This document shows positions 1 to 9,338 of a stretch of DNA of 16,889 nt, piece after piece. A program made the position numbers and the translations under genes. Each line of letters opens with the position of its first letter. Position 1 is the stretch's first letter. Origin of the DNA: Actinomortierella ambigua (taxonomy: Eukaryota > Mortierellomycota > Mortierellomycetes > Mortierellales > Mortierellaceae); assembly GCA_016098155.1 (NCBI GenBank), contig JAAAJB010000445.1, positions 5,989-22,877 of the forward strand. Direction: 5' to 3'. Under the pieces are notes generated by a model that searched no databases, was not told where the DNA came from, and saw only the letters and a program-made list of their open reading frames with translations.

Positions 1-552
1 CAAAAAAAAAACCTTTTGTTTTTTTAAAAATAGTTATTTTTTACAAAAAAAAAAAGAGGGAAGAAAAAAAAAAAAAAAAAAAAAAAGAGCCGAAAGAGAC
101 AAGCGAGAGAGTTGGACGCATTCAACCTTTTTTTTCGCAATTGGAATTTGCACCACCTTTTTTTTTTTCTTTCCTCTTTCTAGTTCTTTTGCGAGCCTCT
201 TGTGCAACCGTGTCTTTTTTTTTTATCCAGTTCGTAGCCATGCTCTCTCTCATTCTTTTTTTTCTTTTTTTTTTCTTCCTGTCCTTTGGGAACTCAACAA
301 AGTGCTGTCATCCCTGAACGCGTTTTTGTGGTATGGAAAAGTTTATGAGGAGGTAGAACACCGCGTCAGCTCTATTGGGTTGGCCGCAGTCACAACTCGC
401 CACCAGTTGCGGACGAACCAACTTGCCACTTGGGGGCGACACACATCTTGTTCTCACATTTCACCATTTCGACAAGAGCACGACCTCCTCCCCCCGCAAC
501 TCACACATCCAAACACACACCATCCTCCGTCCCTCCAACAGTCCTTGAAGCA
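1..552 (+). promoter_or_regulatory. 5' flank and leader of the CSN4 gene
   Basis: No gene is recognised here. The stretch holds many A and T homopolymers (for example 23 A at 64-86) and CT-rich blocks, as in the leaders of other genes in this window. Two short upstream ORFs lie before the CSN4 start: ATG at 240 reads 25 codons to a stop ending at 317, and ATG at 333 reads 7 codons to a TAG ending at 356. Whether they are transcribed depends on the unknown transcription start. No clear TATA box was picked out. The assignment as promoter and leader rests on position only. Confidence 0.4.
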
Positions 553-875
553 ATGGAATTTCAGGAGCGTCTTGCCCATGCGGGGCACATTTCGAATCAA
601 AAGGACAAGATTAAGGGCTACCAAGACCTGCTAGAATGGACCCTGCTCCCAGCACAGTCGGCCGCAGGCGAAGGCGAGACTGCCACGCGTCTAGAGGCCG
701 TGCTGGCGGCAGCGACAGACGATGCGGTCGGGTTGGTGGTCTCGCGTCAGGTGCTTTCGGACTTCACGGCGGCCGTCGACAAGGCGGAGCAGCTGAGTGC
801 AGAGTCCAAGAAGCGCGTCTACCGCGCCGCGTTGGATAGAGTCCAGCCACGCGTGGTGTCGTTCGAAGACCAGGT

Positions 876-918
<43 letters not shown>

Positions 919-2359
919 GAGAACAGGATAAAAAAAATACGCACGCACACATGAGAGCAATGGACAAGTCGAACAAAAAAGAGTACAATCGTTTACTGAC
1001 GTCTTTTCAAAACACTCCTGTTCACATGGTTCTTCATCTGGTGATAGATCTCTGTCCTGCGAACAAACTTGGCGACGATTCTAGAAGACGAGGAGGAATG
1101 GTCAGAGGCTGCTCAGGTTCTCATGGGCATTCCTCTTGAGTCTGGCCATCGGTAAGTTGAGAAGCTACTGGATACCGCTCCCCCCCCAAAGCTACCTCAC
1201 TCTCTTGACTTCCTTTTCGAAAGCATTCATCCCCTCCTCTATTCTTCATTACCCATATCTCATATTTTTCTCTTCTTTTTTTGGTGGTAACCATCTTAGC
1301 ATCATCTCCAACGAATACAAAGTCGGCGTCTACATCCGGATCGTGCGTCTTCTGCTCGAAGAGGACGAGTCAGTCTCGGCCGAGGCGTATCTGAACCGAG
1401 CATCGGTGCTGATGCGCGAGACCAAGGACATGACGCTGCAGCTGACCTTCAAACTATCGCAGGCCCGTATCCTCGACTTTAAAAACAAGTTTCTCGAGGC
1501 CTCCTCGCGCTACCACGAGATCAGCTACGTGCAAGAGATCGATGCCGAGGAGCGCATGCACATCCTCTCCGCCGCCGTCGTCTGTGCCGTCCTAGCGCCC
1601 GCTGGGCCTCAACGATCACGGATGTTGGCCACACTGTACAAGGACGATCGTTCGCAACGTCTACCCCATTTTTCCATCCTCGAAAAGATGTATCTGGACC
1701 GAGTCCTGCGCAGTGGCGAGGTGGCCGAGTTTGCCCAGACCTTGAAGCCCCATCAGCTGGCCTTGCTGCCAGATCAGACCACGGTCCTGGACCGGGCCGT
1801 GATCGAACACAATCTGTTGTCGGCCTCCAAGATCTACAACAACATCTCCTTCGAGGAGCTTGGTGCGCTCCTGGGTGTCAAATCGGAGCAGGCCGAGGCG
1901 CGTGCTAGCAAGATGATGGGCGAAGGGAGGATGAGTGGTAGCATTGATCAGGTCGAGCGTCTGATCTTCTTTGATCGCAAGAATAGCCATACCATGCGCC
2001 AGGCCAAGGCCCATCAGGCACAAGCACAGGCGGCCGCAGCAAGTGGTGGTGCTGGTAACGGTGGTAATGGCGGTAATGGAGGCCAGGCTGCGGCGGGTGC
2101 TGGTGCGGCTGGTTCGAGCGGTGCTGGTGCATCGGGAGCTGGATCCGGTGCGAGCGGAGGCAATGGAGGCGCAGGCGCAGCGGCGGCCGGCACGGCGTTG
2201 GAGGAGGATGATTTGGACACGCGGGCACATGAGGCGCCGATGCTGTCGACGCTGTGGGATGCGAGCATCCAGGAGCTGTGCGCACATGCGGAGGAGCTTG
2301 TGGGGATCATTGGCGCAAAGTACCCGGACTATGTCGCGACCAGGCTTGGATCTGTTTGA
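553..2359 (+). CDS. CSN4: COP9 signalosome complex subunit 4 (PCI-domain protein), 3 exons
   Basis: Exons 553-873, 1048-1151 and 1300-2359 give 494 residues. Introns are GTAAAA..TAG (phase 0) and GTAAGT..TAG (phase 2). CSN4 is a scaffold subunit of the COP9 signalosome, which removes NEDD8 from cullin-RING ubiquitin ligases and contacts the CSN5/CSN6 catalytic pair. Family signatures include [16 protein letters not shown] at the exon 2 join, [56 protein letters not shown], and the winged-helix end MSGSIDQVE near residues 353-361. These separate it from the related proteasome subunit Rpn5. The start ATG (gaagcaATGg) opens onto the family's N-terminal helices. The protein is longer than the roughly 400-residue norm because a Gly/Ala-rich insert of about 60 residues (about 380-439) sits between the PCI winged helix and the conserved C-terminal helix (about 456-480). 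Intron 1 starts with a GA microsatellite. Confidence 0.93.
882..915 (+). repeat. (AG)17 microsatellite inside CSN4 intron 1
   Basis: A perfect AG dinucleotide tract begins eight bases after the 5' splice site of CSN4 intron 1 and continues as an imperfect GA run to about 922. It explains the shadow ORFs of repeated Arg-Glu or Ser-Leu in other frames. Confidence 0.95.
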
Positions 2360-2428
2360 GAACCCTCCAAAGTTAGAAGATGAAAAAAAAAGAAAGGACA
2401 TTTGACAAAAACATCAGCGCCAAAATGA

Positions 2429-2447
2429 TTTTTTTTTTTTTTTTTTT
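2429..2447 (+). repeat. T19 homopolymer between CSN4 and MED18
   Basis: An uninterrupted run of 19 T lies in the 184-nt gap between the CSN4 stop and the MED18 start. A nucleosome-poor promoter element for MED18 is possible, but this is only inferred from position. Confidence 0.9.
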
Positions 2448-2543
2448 GGTGGCAACGCTGCTTAGCGCTTTCTTTTTTTTTCTTGAGTTCCTCCATGCCC
2501 ATCTTGTCCTCTGCCACACCTACCTCAGCAAACTTATACCACA

Positions 2544-4306
2544 ATGTCGATGCGAACACCAACATCATCGGCAGCGTCCATGCCAGGTTCAGCAGCAGCA
2601 GGAGGTGCAATGGCAGGTGTGAATGTATCCATGGTGGGCGGTGGGATCGGAGCGCCCGGCATGACTTTGGCAGGGATGAATGCATCCTCGGCTGGTGGAG
2701 TCTCTCAGGCACAACCCACGACATCGATTGCCGGAGGCGGTCCAACACCTGTCCAACAACCACCGGCATTGCTTTTGGGCGCGACCTTTGAATGCAGTCT
2801 TTCGGGATCGGTCATTGTGGGCCAGTTTCGCCATCTGTATGATCGCTTGTCTGGCTTGTGCGAGCATGGCTCGAGCCAGACCATGTTTGAGCATGAGATG
2901 CTTTACATTCCTGCAGGTATAAAACAGCTCTTAAAGACCTTTTCGTTTTTGTTTTCCGGAGGGTGCTCAAGTCTTCTCTCGCCCTAACAATTATGGCCTT
3001 TGTATCTCACCTCAAACCAAAACAACAACCAAAAGCAGTGCAGCGGCCAGTCTATCCATCGGCCAGGAACGACGAGATTCAGTTACGGTTACGCGTCAAG
3101 ATGACACCTCAAACAAAATCTAGGAGCGGTCGCCATCATCTCGCTAGCGAAGCCTCTGCAGCATTAGGGGCTACAGGGCGGTCAAAAAAGAAACAGCGAC
3201 GCGCCATGGATCTGGATGCCAGCGATGCTGCCGCCTCAGGGGCGACTGTGGCTTTGGACGGCGGCGACGAGTCCATGGACGGTATAAGTAGTGGTGACCA
3301 TCACGAAGCCAGGCCACGGAAGGAGGTCCTCCCGCATCATCCCGTGTCCAGTCACCACGACCACCACCTTCTGCAGCCACAGCAGGTCTTTACGCGTCAA
3401 TACCAGATTTGTCAATTCGGGCACCAGGAACCCGGACGGAACCTCGTGGTACGGTCGGCGATCGTCGTCAAGATCCAGGGAGACCCCTTCACGTTCTTGA
3501 CCTTGCTCGGCTACACCTTTGACGACGAATATGTCCGGATCGGCTACAACTTTGTGTACAACAACGCTTGTAGGATCGCCGTCTTTCGCCAATACAAACT
3601 CGAGCGACCTCATGATCCGTTGTCGATCATCCGGCCTGGGGCACCCTCAGCAGGAACCAACGGTGGTGGTGGTGGTGCCGCGGCTATTGGCGAAGCAGGT
3701 GGTGTGGGTACGAATGGCGGTGCACAGCAGCAACAATCTTCACAACAACCATCAACAACGACAGCAGTAACAGCAGCAGGAGCTACGGCATCGGGATCCT
3801 CAACACCTATATCCTCGGCCAATGTCACGCCCTTGACGACGCCCCTCTTGGGAGGCAGTGATCACGCGGTTCCAACGCCAACGTCGACGCCGACACCGAT
3901 CCCACCAACACCAGCCTCGTCCGCCGCGACTTTGAGCCACTCAACGACGACGCCGACCACCACCACCACCACTTCAACTACCTTGGGCGAGGCAGGCTCA
4001 TCGTCCACGAACCCCACCGTTAATGCAGGAGCGGCAGCTACAGCAACCACCGCAGCGGCGACGATGGCCGTGGTGGAGCCACCGTGGATGATTGAGATTT
4101 CTTCCGCGTTTGTGACTCAGGAGAACGTCAATGCCATGACGGAGGAAATCAATCATGTCCGCGCACTTTTGGCAGGGTAAGTTGAACTGTTTTTTGTCGC
4201 GGGGAGGGGGGGGGGCTAAGAGTCGTTAAAACATGATGCCCAGCACATGGACTAACAACTCTTTTTTTTCGTGTACGATTGTAGGTCTGTCAGGTTCAAC
4301 TCTTAA
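2544..4306 (+). CDS. MED18: Mediator of RNA polymerase II transcription subunit 18, 3 exons
   Basis: Exons 2544-2916, 3039-4176 and 4285-4306 give 510 residues. Introns are GTATAA..CAG (phase 1) and GTAAGT..TAG (phase 2), the second with an ACTAAC branch-like site at 4251. Med18 (Srb5 in yeast) is a Mediator head subunit that pairs with Med20 and helps couple activators to RNA polymerase II. Three conserved blocks match the family: residues 81-124 (LSGSVIVGQFRHLYDRLSGL, then the FEHEML motif), about 243-315 (VVRSAIVVKIQG, LLGYTFDDEYVRIGYNF, FRQYKLERP) and 472-510 (WMIEISSAFV to the end). Between them lie low-complexity stretches: a Met/Gly/Ala/Ser-rich N-terminus (1-80), a basic/His-rich loop (about 145-242) and a Ser/Thr/Gly/Ala/Gln-rich insert (about 316-471). 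Metazoan Med18 is about 210 residues, so this copy is more than doubled by insertions. The last coding exon is only 22 nt. The ATG at 2544 (accacaATGtcg) is preceded by a T19 run and CT-rich leader in the 184-nt gap after CSN4. Confidence 0.9.
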
Positions 4307-4463
4307 GATGCAGTGTCCCGAACTTTGCACAGTGAAAGGCAAAAAAAAAAAACATAGAAACGGATAATATTCTCGTATAGATCCTTTAAAGAAACCAAAC
4401 TCCAACGTTTTCCACTCTACATCTTCTTCTTTTGGTGGTCGTGGTGGGATCCCTCCCTATGGT

Positions 4464-4469
4464 TTTATT
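4464..4469 (-). terminator. Poly(A) signal of the UBX-LRR gene
   Basis: TTTATT on the plus strand reads AATAAA on the minus strand, 31-36 nt past the TAA stop of the minus-strand gene. Spacing and sequence fit a polyadenylation signal. It lies inside the 193-nt convergent gap with MED18. Confidence 0.6.
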
Positions 4470-4499
4470 CCGAACGCTACACACCCTTTTTTCCCCCCT

Positions 4500-7400
4500 T
4501 TACAAGTCGAAATTCTGGATATTGTTGTTGTTGTTGTTATGATTCTGCGCCAAGATAGCGCTCGCAATCGAATAGACGCCACGCTCCTGGGCACGCTCGC
4601 CCTCGGAGACACCGACGACGCGCAGCTGAGTCAGGGCCTCCATCTTATCGGCCAGGCGGTGCGCTCGCACGGTTGTCACGTCCGTGTGGTCGAGATTGAG
4701 CGAGATGAGCGCGTGTGCCTGCTCGAGGTATACGAGGCCCTCGTCGTGGATCAGGCTGTTGAAGCTGAGGTTGAGTCGCTTCAATGTTCGTTCGAAACAG
4801 GCGCTCATCGATAGGAGCTTGATCGCGTCCACCGTTAACTTGGGACAGCGACTGAGCGACAGGATCTCTAGACGTCCGAGTCCTTTTAAGAAAAAAAGAA
4901 ATGAAAGAAAAAAAAATGAAGAGGAAAGCACCAAGAAGCCATTTCGTTAAAAAAAAAAATCAATAACGCCTTACCACCACAAACATCCTCTCGACGAGAA
5001 AAAAAAAAGTTACCTCGGAGATGGTCGATACTCTTATCCTGAATCACCGTGCGATCCAAATTGAGTTCCCGCAACAATTCCAAATGGGCCAGGACCGGGG
5101 CGCCGACATCCGTAAGCTTAGTCCCTGCCAGCGACAGCATGGTCAAGTTGGTGGCCGCACCAAGGCTCAGCAGCGTCGCATCTGCGACGTTTAAAAACCC
5201 CGTGAGGTCCAGCTGGCTGAGCTGGCCAAACCGCTCGGCGACGAGGGGCAGCACCTGGCTCAGAGGACTCTCCCGGTCGGGAAACTTGAGGGTCGTCAAC
5301 TCGGGCATGGTCTCTTCTTCTTCTGCTTGTCCAGTCATCGAACACAATCTTTGTAGGGACACGTCCGTCAGATGGACACACCCTGCCAGATTCAGGACCT
5401 CGAGCGCTGGGAAACTCGAGCGCACCGCTTGGAGATCCTCGTCGTGGATCGGCGTATGCATCAGATCCAGCTCTTCCAGTTGCCGAAAACCGAGACTGTC
5501 CGGGACTAGAATCGGGCCACGATCGAAGGCTCGAGTGTTGTTTAGTCGCAGGTTGCGGAGACACAAAAGTTCTATGATTTTGATGATGTTGTTGTTGTTG
5601 TCAATGTCATTAGGAGGAGCACAAAGAAGCAATATAGATTTCATCGGTTAGAGCGACAAAGAGGCCCTCATATGCAAAGAAGATAAAGAACATATTAGAG
5701 AAATAAAAACAGATCATACCTTGAAGATCAACCAAGACGGATGGGCCCTGGACGCCTTCACAAGCGGAAAGATCTAATGTGTGCAGATGCTCCTTCCAGC
5801 TAGCTTTGGATACTGTGTTGGCAATCCCCCGAGATGTCACCTTTGTGCTTGATAGAATCAAGACACGCAACTCGCTCAATTCTAAGGAGAGAGAAATGTT
5901 AGCCAAAAAAAATCCCTCCTCTATCCCATTACATTCCTTGATGCGCACATGGCAGCTCTTACCAAGGAGATGCGCGAGGCTGGCATCCGTGATACGGCAG
6001 TGAGAAAGATCGAGGTGCTCCAACTCGTGGAAGGCAGGGATCTGACTGAACCCGGCCTCTGTCAGCAAAGCGCATCCACGCAGACTGAGGTACGACAGAG
6101 ATGGTCCCTGAGTCCACCGGAACGTTTCCATGAGCGAGTCGGTCGTTCGAGAGTATCCGTCCAACGACAAATTGACAATTGCGCTGAAAAAATATTTTGC
6201 GGACATAAAGAAATGTGATTAAATGTTGGTGAGAACGGATAGCATTTGCAGTCACCCATCTATCTTCAACCAGGGATGAAAAAAAAAAAAAAAAAAAAAG
6301 CTCTGCTTACCATCGACCCAGCCGCTTGACACTCAGCTGGTCCAGTTGCTTCAACCGGATAAGATTTTGCACAATCAGTTCTGCGGCTTGTGATCCAACT
6401 TCCGCCAAGTTCTTGAGGTATTTTACGCGCTTCGAGTCGTTGGAGGTGAGAAGCACTTGATAGTGAGTTTTTAGAAAGGAAAAAAAAAAAGGACTCTGTT
6501 AGAATCGAGATTCAGCCTATAGGAAGAAAACAGAGTCAAAGAATGACGAGAGGGAAAAAAAAAGCAACGGTAATGGTATAAATAATTACCTGCGACCTCA
6601 TAACTGCTCCTGGAGAGAAGTGAAGGAATAACTCGCGGAGGGCCCGTCTTGTGCGCATTTCCCTTGGGACACGACGAAGCATCCGTAGGCGACGAGGATT
6701 CACCAGCCGCGAGACTCGTCGCTGTTCCCGCCGCTGATTGTTGGGCAGCAGCTCGAGCTGCCATCGCGTCCAGAACACGCTGTCGACGCTCAGCAGGCGA
6801 CATGGGCTGCGCCGGTGTCTCGTCCATATTGGTGTCGTCAGCGTTGTTGTCTCCTCCTCCGCCACCTCCACCTCCACTGCCACTGCCACTACCACCGCTG
6901 CCACTTGGGCCACCACTTTGGGACGACAGACGATGACCTGCTCCCGAAAAGGGGAATCCCCCACGACCACGACCATGGCCGCCTCGCAAAACACCTCCGC
7001 GGCCGCGCCCACGGCCACCGAACGGTTGACCGTGGCCATGTCCGACAGGTAACATGTGTACCAAGCCGTCATCGTTGTCTGGATTATCCATGTCTTCGTC
7101 ATCCTCGTCGTCCTCGTCAGTATCATCAGTTTGGTTGTTATCCGCGTAGTCGTCGTTGTTGTTGTTGTCGTTCTCCTCGTCCTCCAACTCATCAATGTCC
7201 ATTGGCTCTGGTTCGTCGCCATTGCCAATCTGGCCGAACGTTGGTGGTGCAGGATGCCATGATCCTGGGATCGATCCAAGTGGACTTGAAAGAGCTGGTT
7301 CTGATGGCGGTGCAGGGTTGGTCGAAGGTGGGACGTGGACGTTGAGCGAGCAGCTTGGGCAAAGTCCTGCTTCCTGCAGAGTTTGTTGTGCCTCCGATAC

Positions 7401-8717
7401 TCCAAATTCGCGCCTTGGGAATGGCTTTGAGTGCAAGTGGGTGAGAGCAGGAAGAGTTTGTTAGAGGAAGGGTTTCCTGATCACAGTAATAGAAGGGGGA
7501 GAGCAAGTTTTTTTAGAATGGATACCTGAATCAGACGGATGTCCTCTCCAGAGAGGGATGGGTCTTCTTGTACGACTGCATCGAAAAGCTGGCGCAAGGT
7601 GGCACTGTTGTCAAAGGATCTCTTGAGGACCATACCATTCTTCAGTCTTAGCTAAGAACAAAGAAAGAAAGAAAAAAAGGTGGATGTACATATGAGCGTC
7701 TGTATTGTCTCTCCAAACAACCTGCGAGATACTGAGGTTTTGATTTCTTGTGTTGTGTATGTAGCGGGGTCCTTACCTGCACCATCGTAGTTTTCCTTGC
7801 CGTGGGTGACGATGCTGACGTTGACGACGATGACGTCGACGATGATGACAAAAATGGCTCTACAAGAGGTGGCGCCACATGCTGTTTGGTCTTTGATTTC
7901 TCACGGTCCTCGCGAATGGCCTGGAGGGCCCGTTGGCGAGCCTCGCGCTCGAGCTGCTTGAGTCTTTTGGATTTTTCCGCGAGTTGCTCTGCCTCCTTCT
8001 TGAGACGCGCATTCTCGGCTTCAAACTCCGCTTCCCGCTGACGCGAGCTCATTAGTGGCAACATTGGCGTGACGCCAGTGCCAGTGTTGGTGGTGCTTTT
8101 GTCAGATTCACGCTCTCGTTTTGCACTCGTGGAAGGTGGAGAGGACGAACTTGTTGCACCCGCTACTGGCGCTGGCGCTGGTGCTGGCGCTGGTGGTGCT
8201 GGTGCTGGTGGTGCTGGTGCAGTTGCTGAGGAGGAGGAGGAGTCTGTGGCCTGTGGCTGTGAGACTTGTCCTGCACGAATGATGTTGATTTTGATTGGTG
8301 GTTTCTTCGTCGACTCGGGGCTCCTGTGTGGCTCCTGTGGTGCTGTGGAAAGCGCGATGGCTCTTTGAAGGTCTACATCGTCAAAGTCGTCTGGCCTCAG
8401 GCGAAGAGCACCAGAGCTGGTGGTAGTGGTGGTGGCGGTGGTGGTGGCGGTGGTGGTGGGCTGTTGAGCGACACTGTTGCTATTGTCAAAAATCCTATTT
8501 GTTGAAGAGATTGGAGGAGCAAGAAAGACTGTTAATACTCCCCAGAGCACGACTAGTTGCCAGGGCGGTGCGTAGTATTTGATTGGCGGTTGTTTCGTTA
8601 CCAGGCTGTTGCTTGCTCAACGGAGGTATTTCCAGCAGCCACTGCGGCTCTGGCCTGCTTGAGGTCGAGGCCCAAGTTAAGCAGCTGAGCCAAGAGGACA
8701 TCGTTTGCAATCTCCAT
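4500..8717 (-). CDS. UBA-UIM-coiled coil-UBX-leucine-rich repeat protein, putative Cdc48/p97 cofactor, 9 exons
   Basis: Exons in transcript order: 8717-8602, 8494-7777, 7651-7526, 7424-6590, 6455-6311, 6183-5963, 5881-5720, 5571-5014, 4882-4500. Together they make 3264 nt and 1087 residues. All introns are GT..AG; introns 3, 4 and 8 end in AAG. Domains seen: UBA at about 1-42 (LLNLGLDLKQARAAV, closing with EQATAW); a ubiquitin-interacting motif at about 74-91 with core L81xxA84xxxS88; a charged coiled coil at about 190-243; UBX at about 276-351, with QLRLKNG in strand 1 and the p97-binding FPR loop at 322-324; an acidic Asp/Glu/Asn stretch at about 395-439; an RGG-type stretch at about 456-476; poly-Gly at 504-511; then RNI/AMN1-like leucine-rich repeats from about 630 to 1070 (LEHLDLSHCRITDASLAHL, LEVLNLAGCVHLTDVSLQRL, LRELNLDRTVIQDKSIDHL). 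UBA and UIM bind ubiquitin, UIMs of UBX proteins can bind NEDD8, and UBX docks on Cdc48/p97. A substrate-binding role for the LRR is inferred. I do not know a named family with this order. No in-frame ATG lies between exon 4 and the end of exon 5, which argues against a separate LRR gene starting there. Confidence 0.82.
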
Positions 8718-8765
8718 TTTTCGGGGGTGGGGAGTGGGGGACAAATATGAAAATGTCGAATGAAG

Positions 8766-8770
8766 CCAAT
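8766..8770 (+). promoter_or_regulatory. CCAAT box upstream of the UBX-LRR gene
   Basis: CCAAT lies on the plus strand about 50 nt upstream of the minus-strand start codon at 8717. Its role is inferred from position only; a pentamer is expected often by chance. Confidence 0.2.
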
Positions 8771-9174
8771 GGAGATGGAAGGTTGGTGGAATGAAGGGCA
8801 AGAGGGAATGCCTGGTCTTTATTTTTTTTGGTGTCGTGATATTGAATAGCATAACGGGCTGTGCTTCAGTTGCCACTATCTCATTGTTCCACATCTCCCG
8901 CTGGTTGGCGTTGTCGTTGGGATTGTTCTTTTTTCTTTCATTCCTATCATACCTTGCTTACTGCAGACTTACGCATCCACAGAGCCTAGAGTCTCCCCCC
9001 CCCATGTAGACCAGCATGATGATGATAGAGCTATGCTTGCAAATGGCGTCAAGTGGACGTGAGGCCACTCTCCATCATCGCACAGGAGTGTAGATTTTTT
9101 TTGCTGTCCAGCGGCTCAGATCGGCACACGCGATAATGTACAGCAGTAGATATAGCAGAATAGGTCGCCTACCA

Positions 9175-9214
9175 AGAGAGAGAGAGAGTGTGTGTGTGTG
9201 TGTGTGTATGTGTG
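9175..9214 (+). repeat. Compound (AG)7(TG)9 microsatellite
   Basis: Seven AG units at 9175-9188 run directly into nine TG units at 9189-9206 and an imperfect TG tail. No gene covers it. Confidence 0.95.
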
Positions 9215-9314
9215 GTGTAGGAGCTGGATGCGCTGCTACGATCCAATGGTGCTGTGTATAGGAGGTTTAGGAGAGGCTGAAGAATGGGTTGTCGAGTTGG
9301 GGCAAGTTGTTGCC

Positions 9315-9338
9315 GGCTGGCTGGCTGGCTGGCTGGCT
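9315..9338 (+). repeat. GGCT tetranucleotide repeat, six units
   Basis: Six perfect GGCT units stand in the intergenic region, 33 nt before the TATTTAAG box at 9371. A T run follows directly. Confidence 0.95.

Noticed and set aside
430..552. N-terminal extension of CSN4
   Set aside because: The extended frame begins at a TTG, is Pro/His/Thr-rich, and has no match to the family; the ATG at 553 starts the conserved helices.
1661..2401. Long minus-strand frame across CSN4 exon 3
   Set aside because: It mirrors the GC-rich CSN4 coding sequence and its Gly/Ala insert; the translation is low-complexity and the plus strand is clearly coding.
4539..4950. Plus-strand frames opposite the last UBX-LRR exon
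   Set aside because: They are antisense shadows of the LRR coding strand, with no recognisable domain and no splice partners.
4500..6455. Separate LRR gene distinct from the UBX gene
   Set aside because: There is no ATG in intron 4 and none in frame in exon 5, no stop at the end of exon 4, and all phases match across the join. Kept only as a testable alternative.
8161..8220. Possible CRISPR-like or tandem array of GGTGCTGGTG-type units
   Set aside because: It is codon repetition encoding the Ala-Pro run of the UBX-LRR protein (residues about 131-149), with no spacers.
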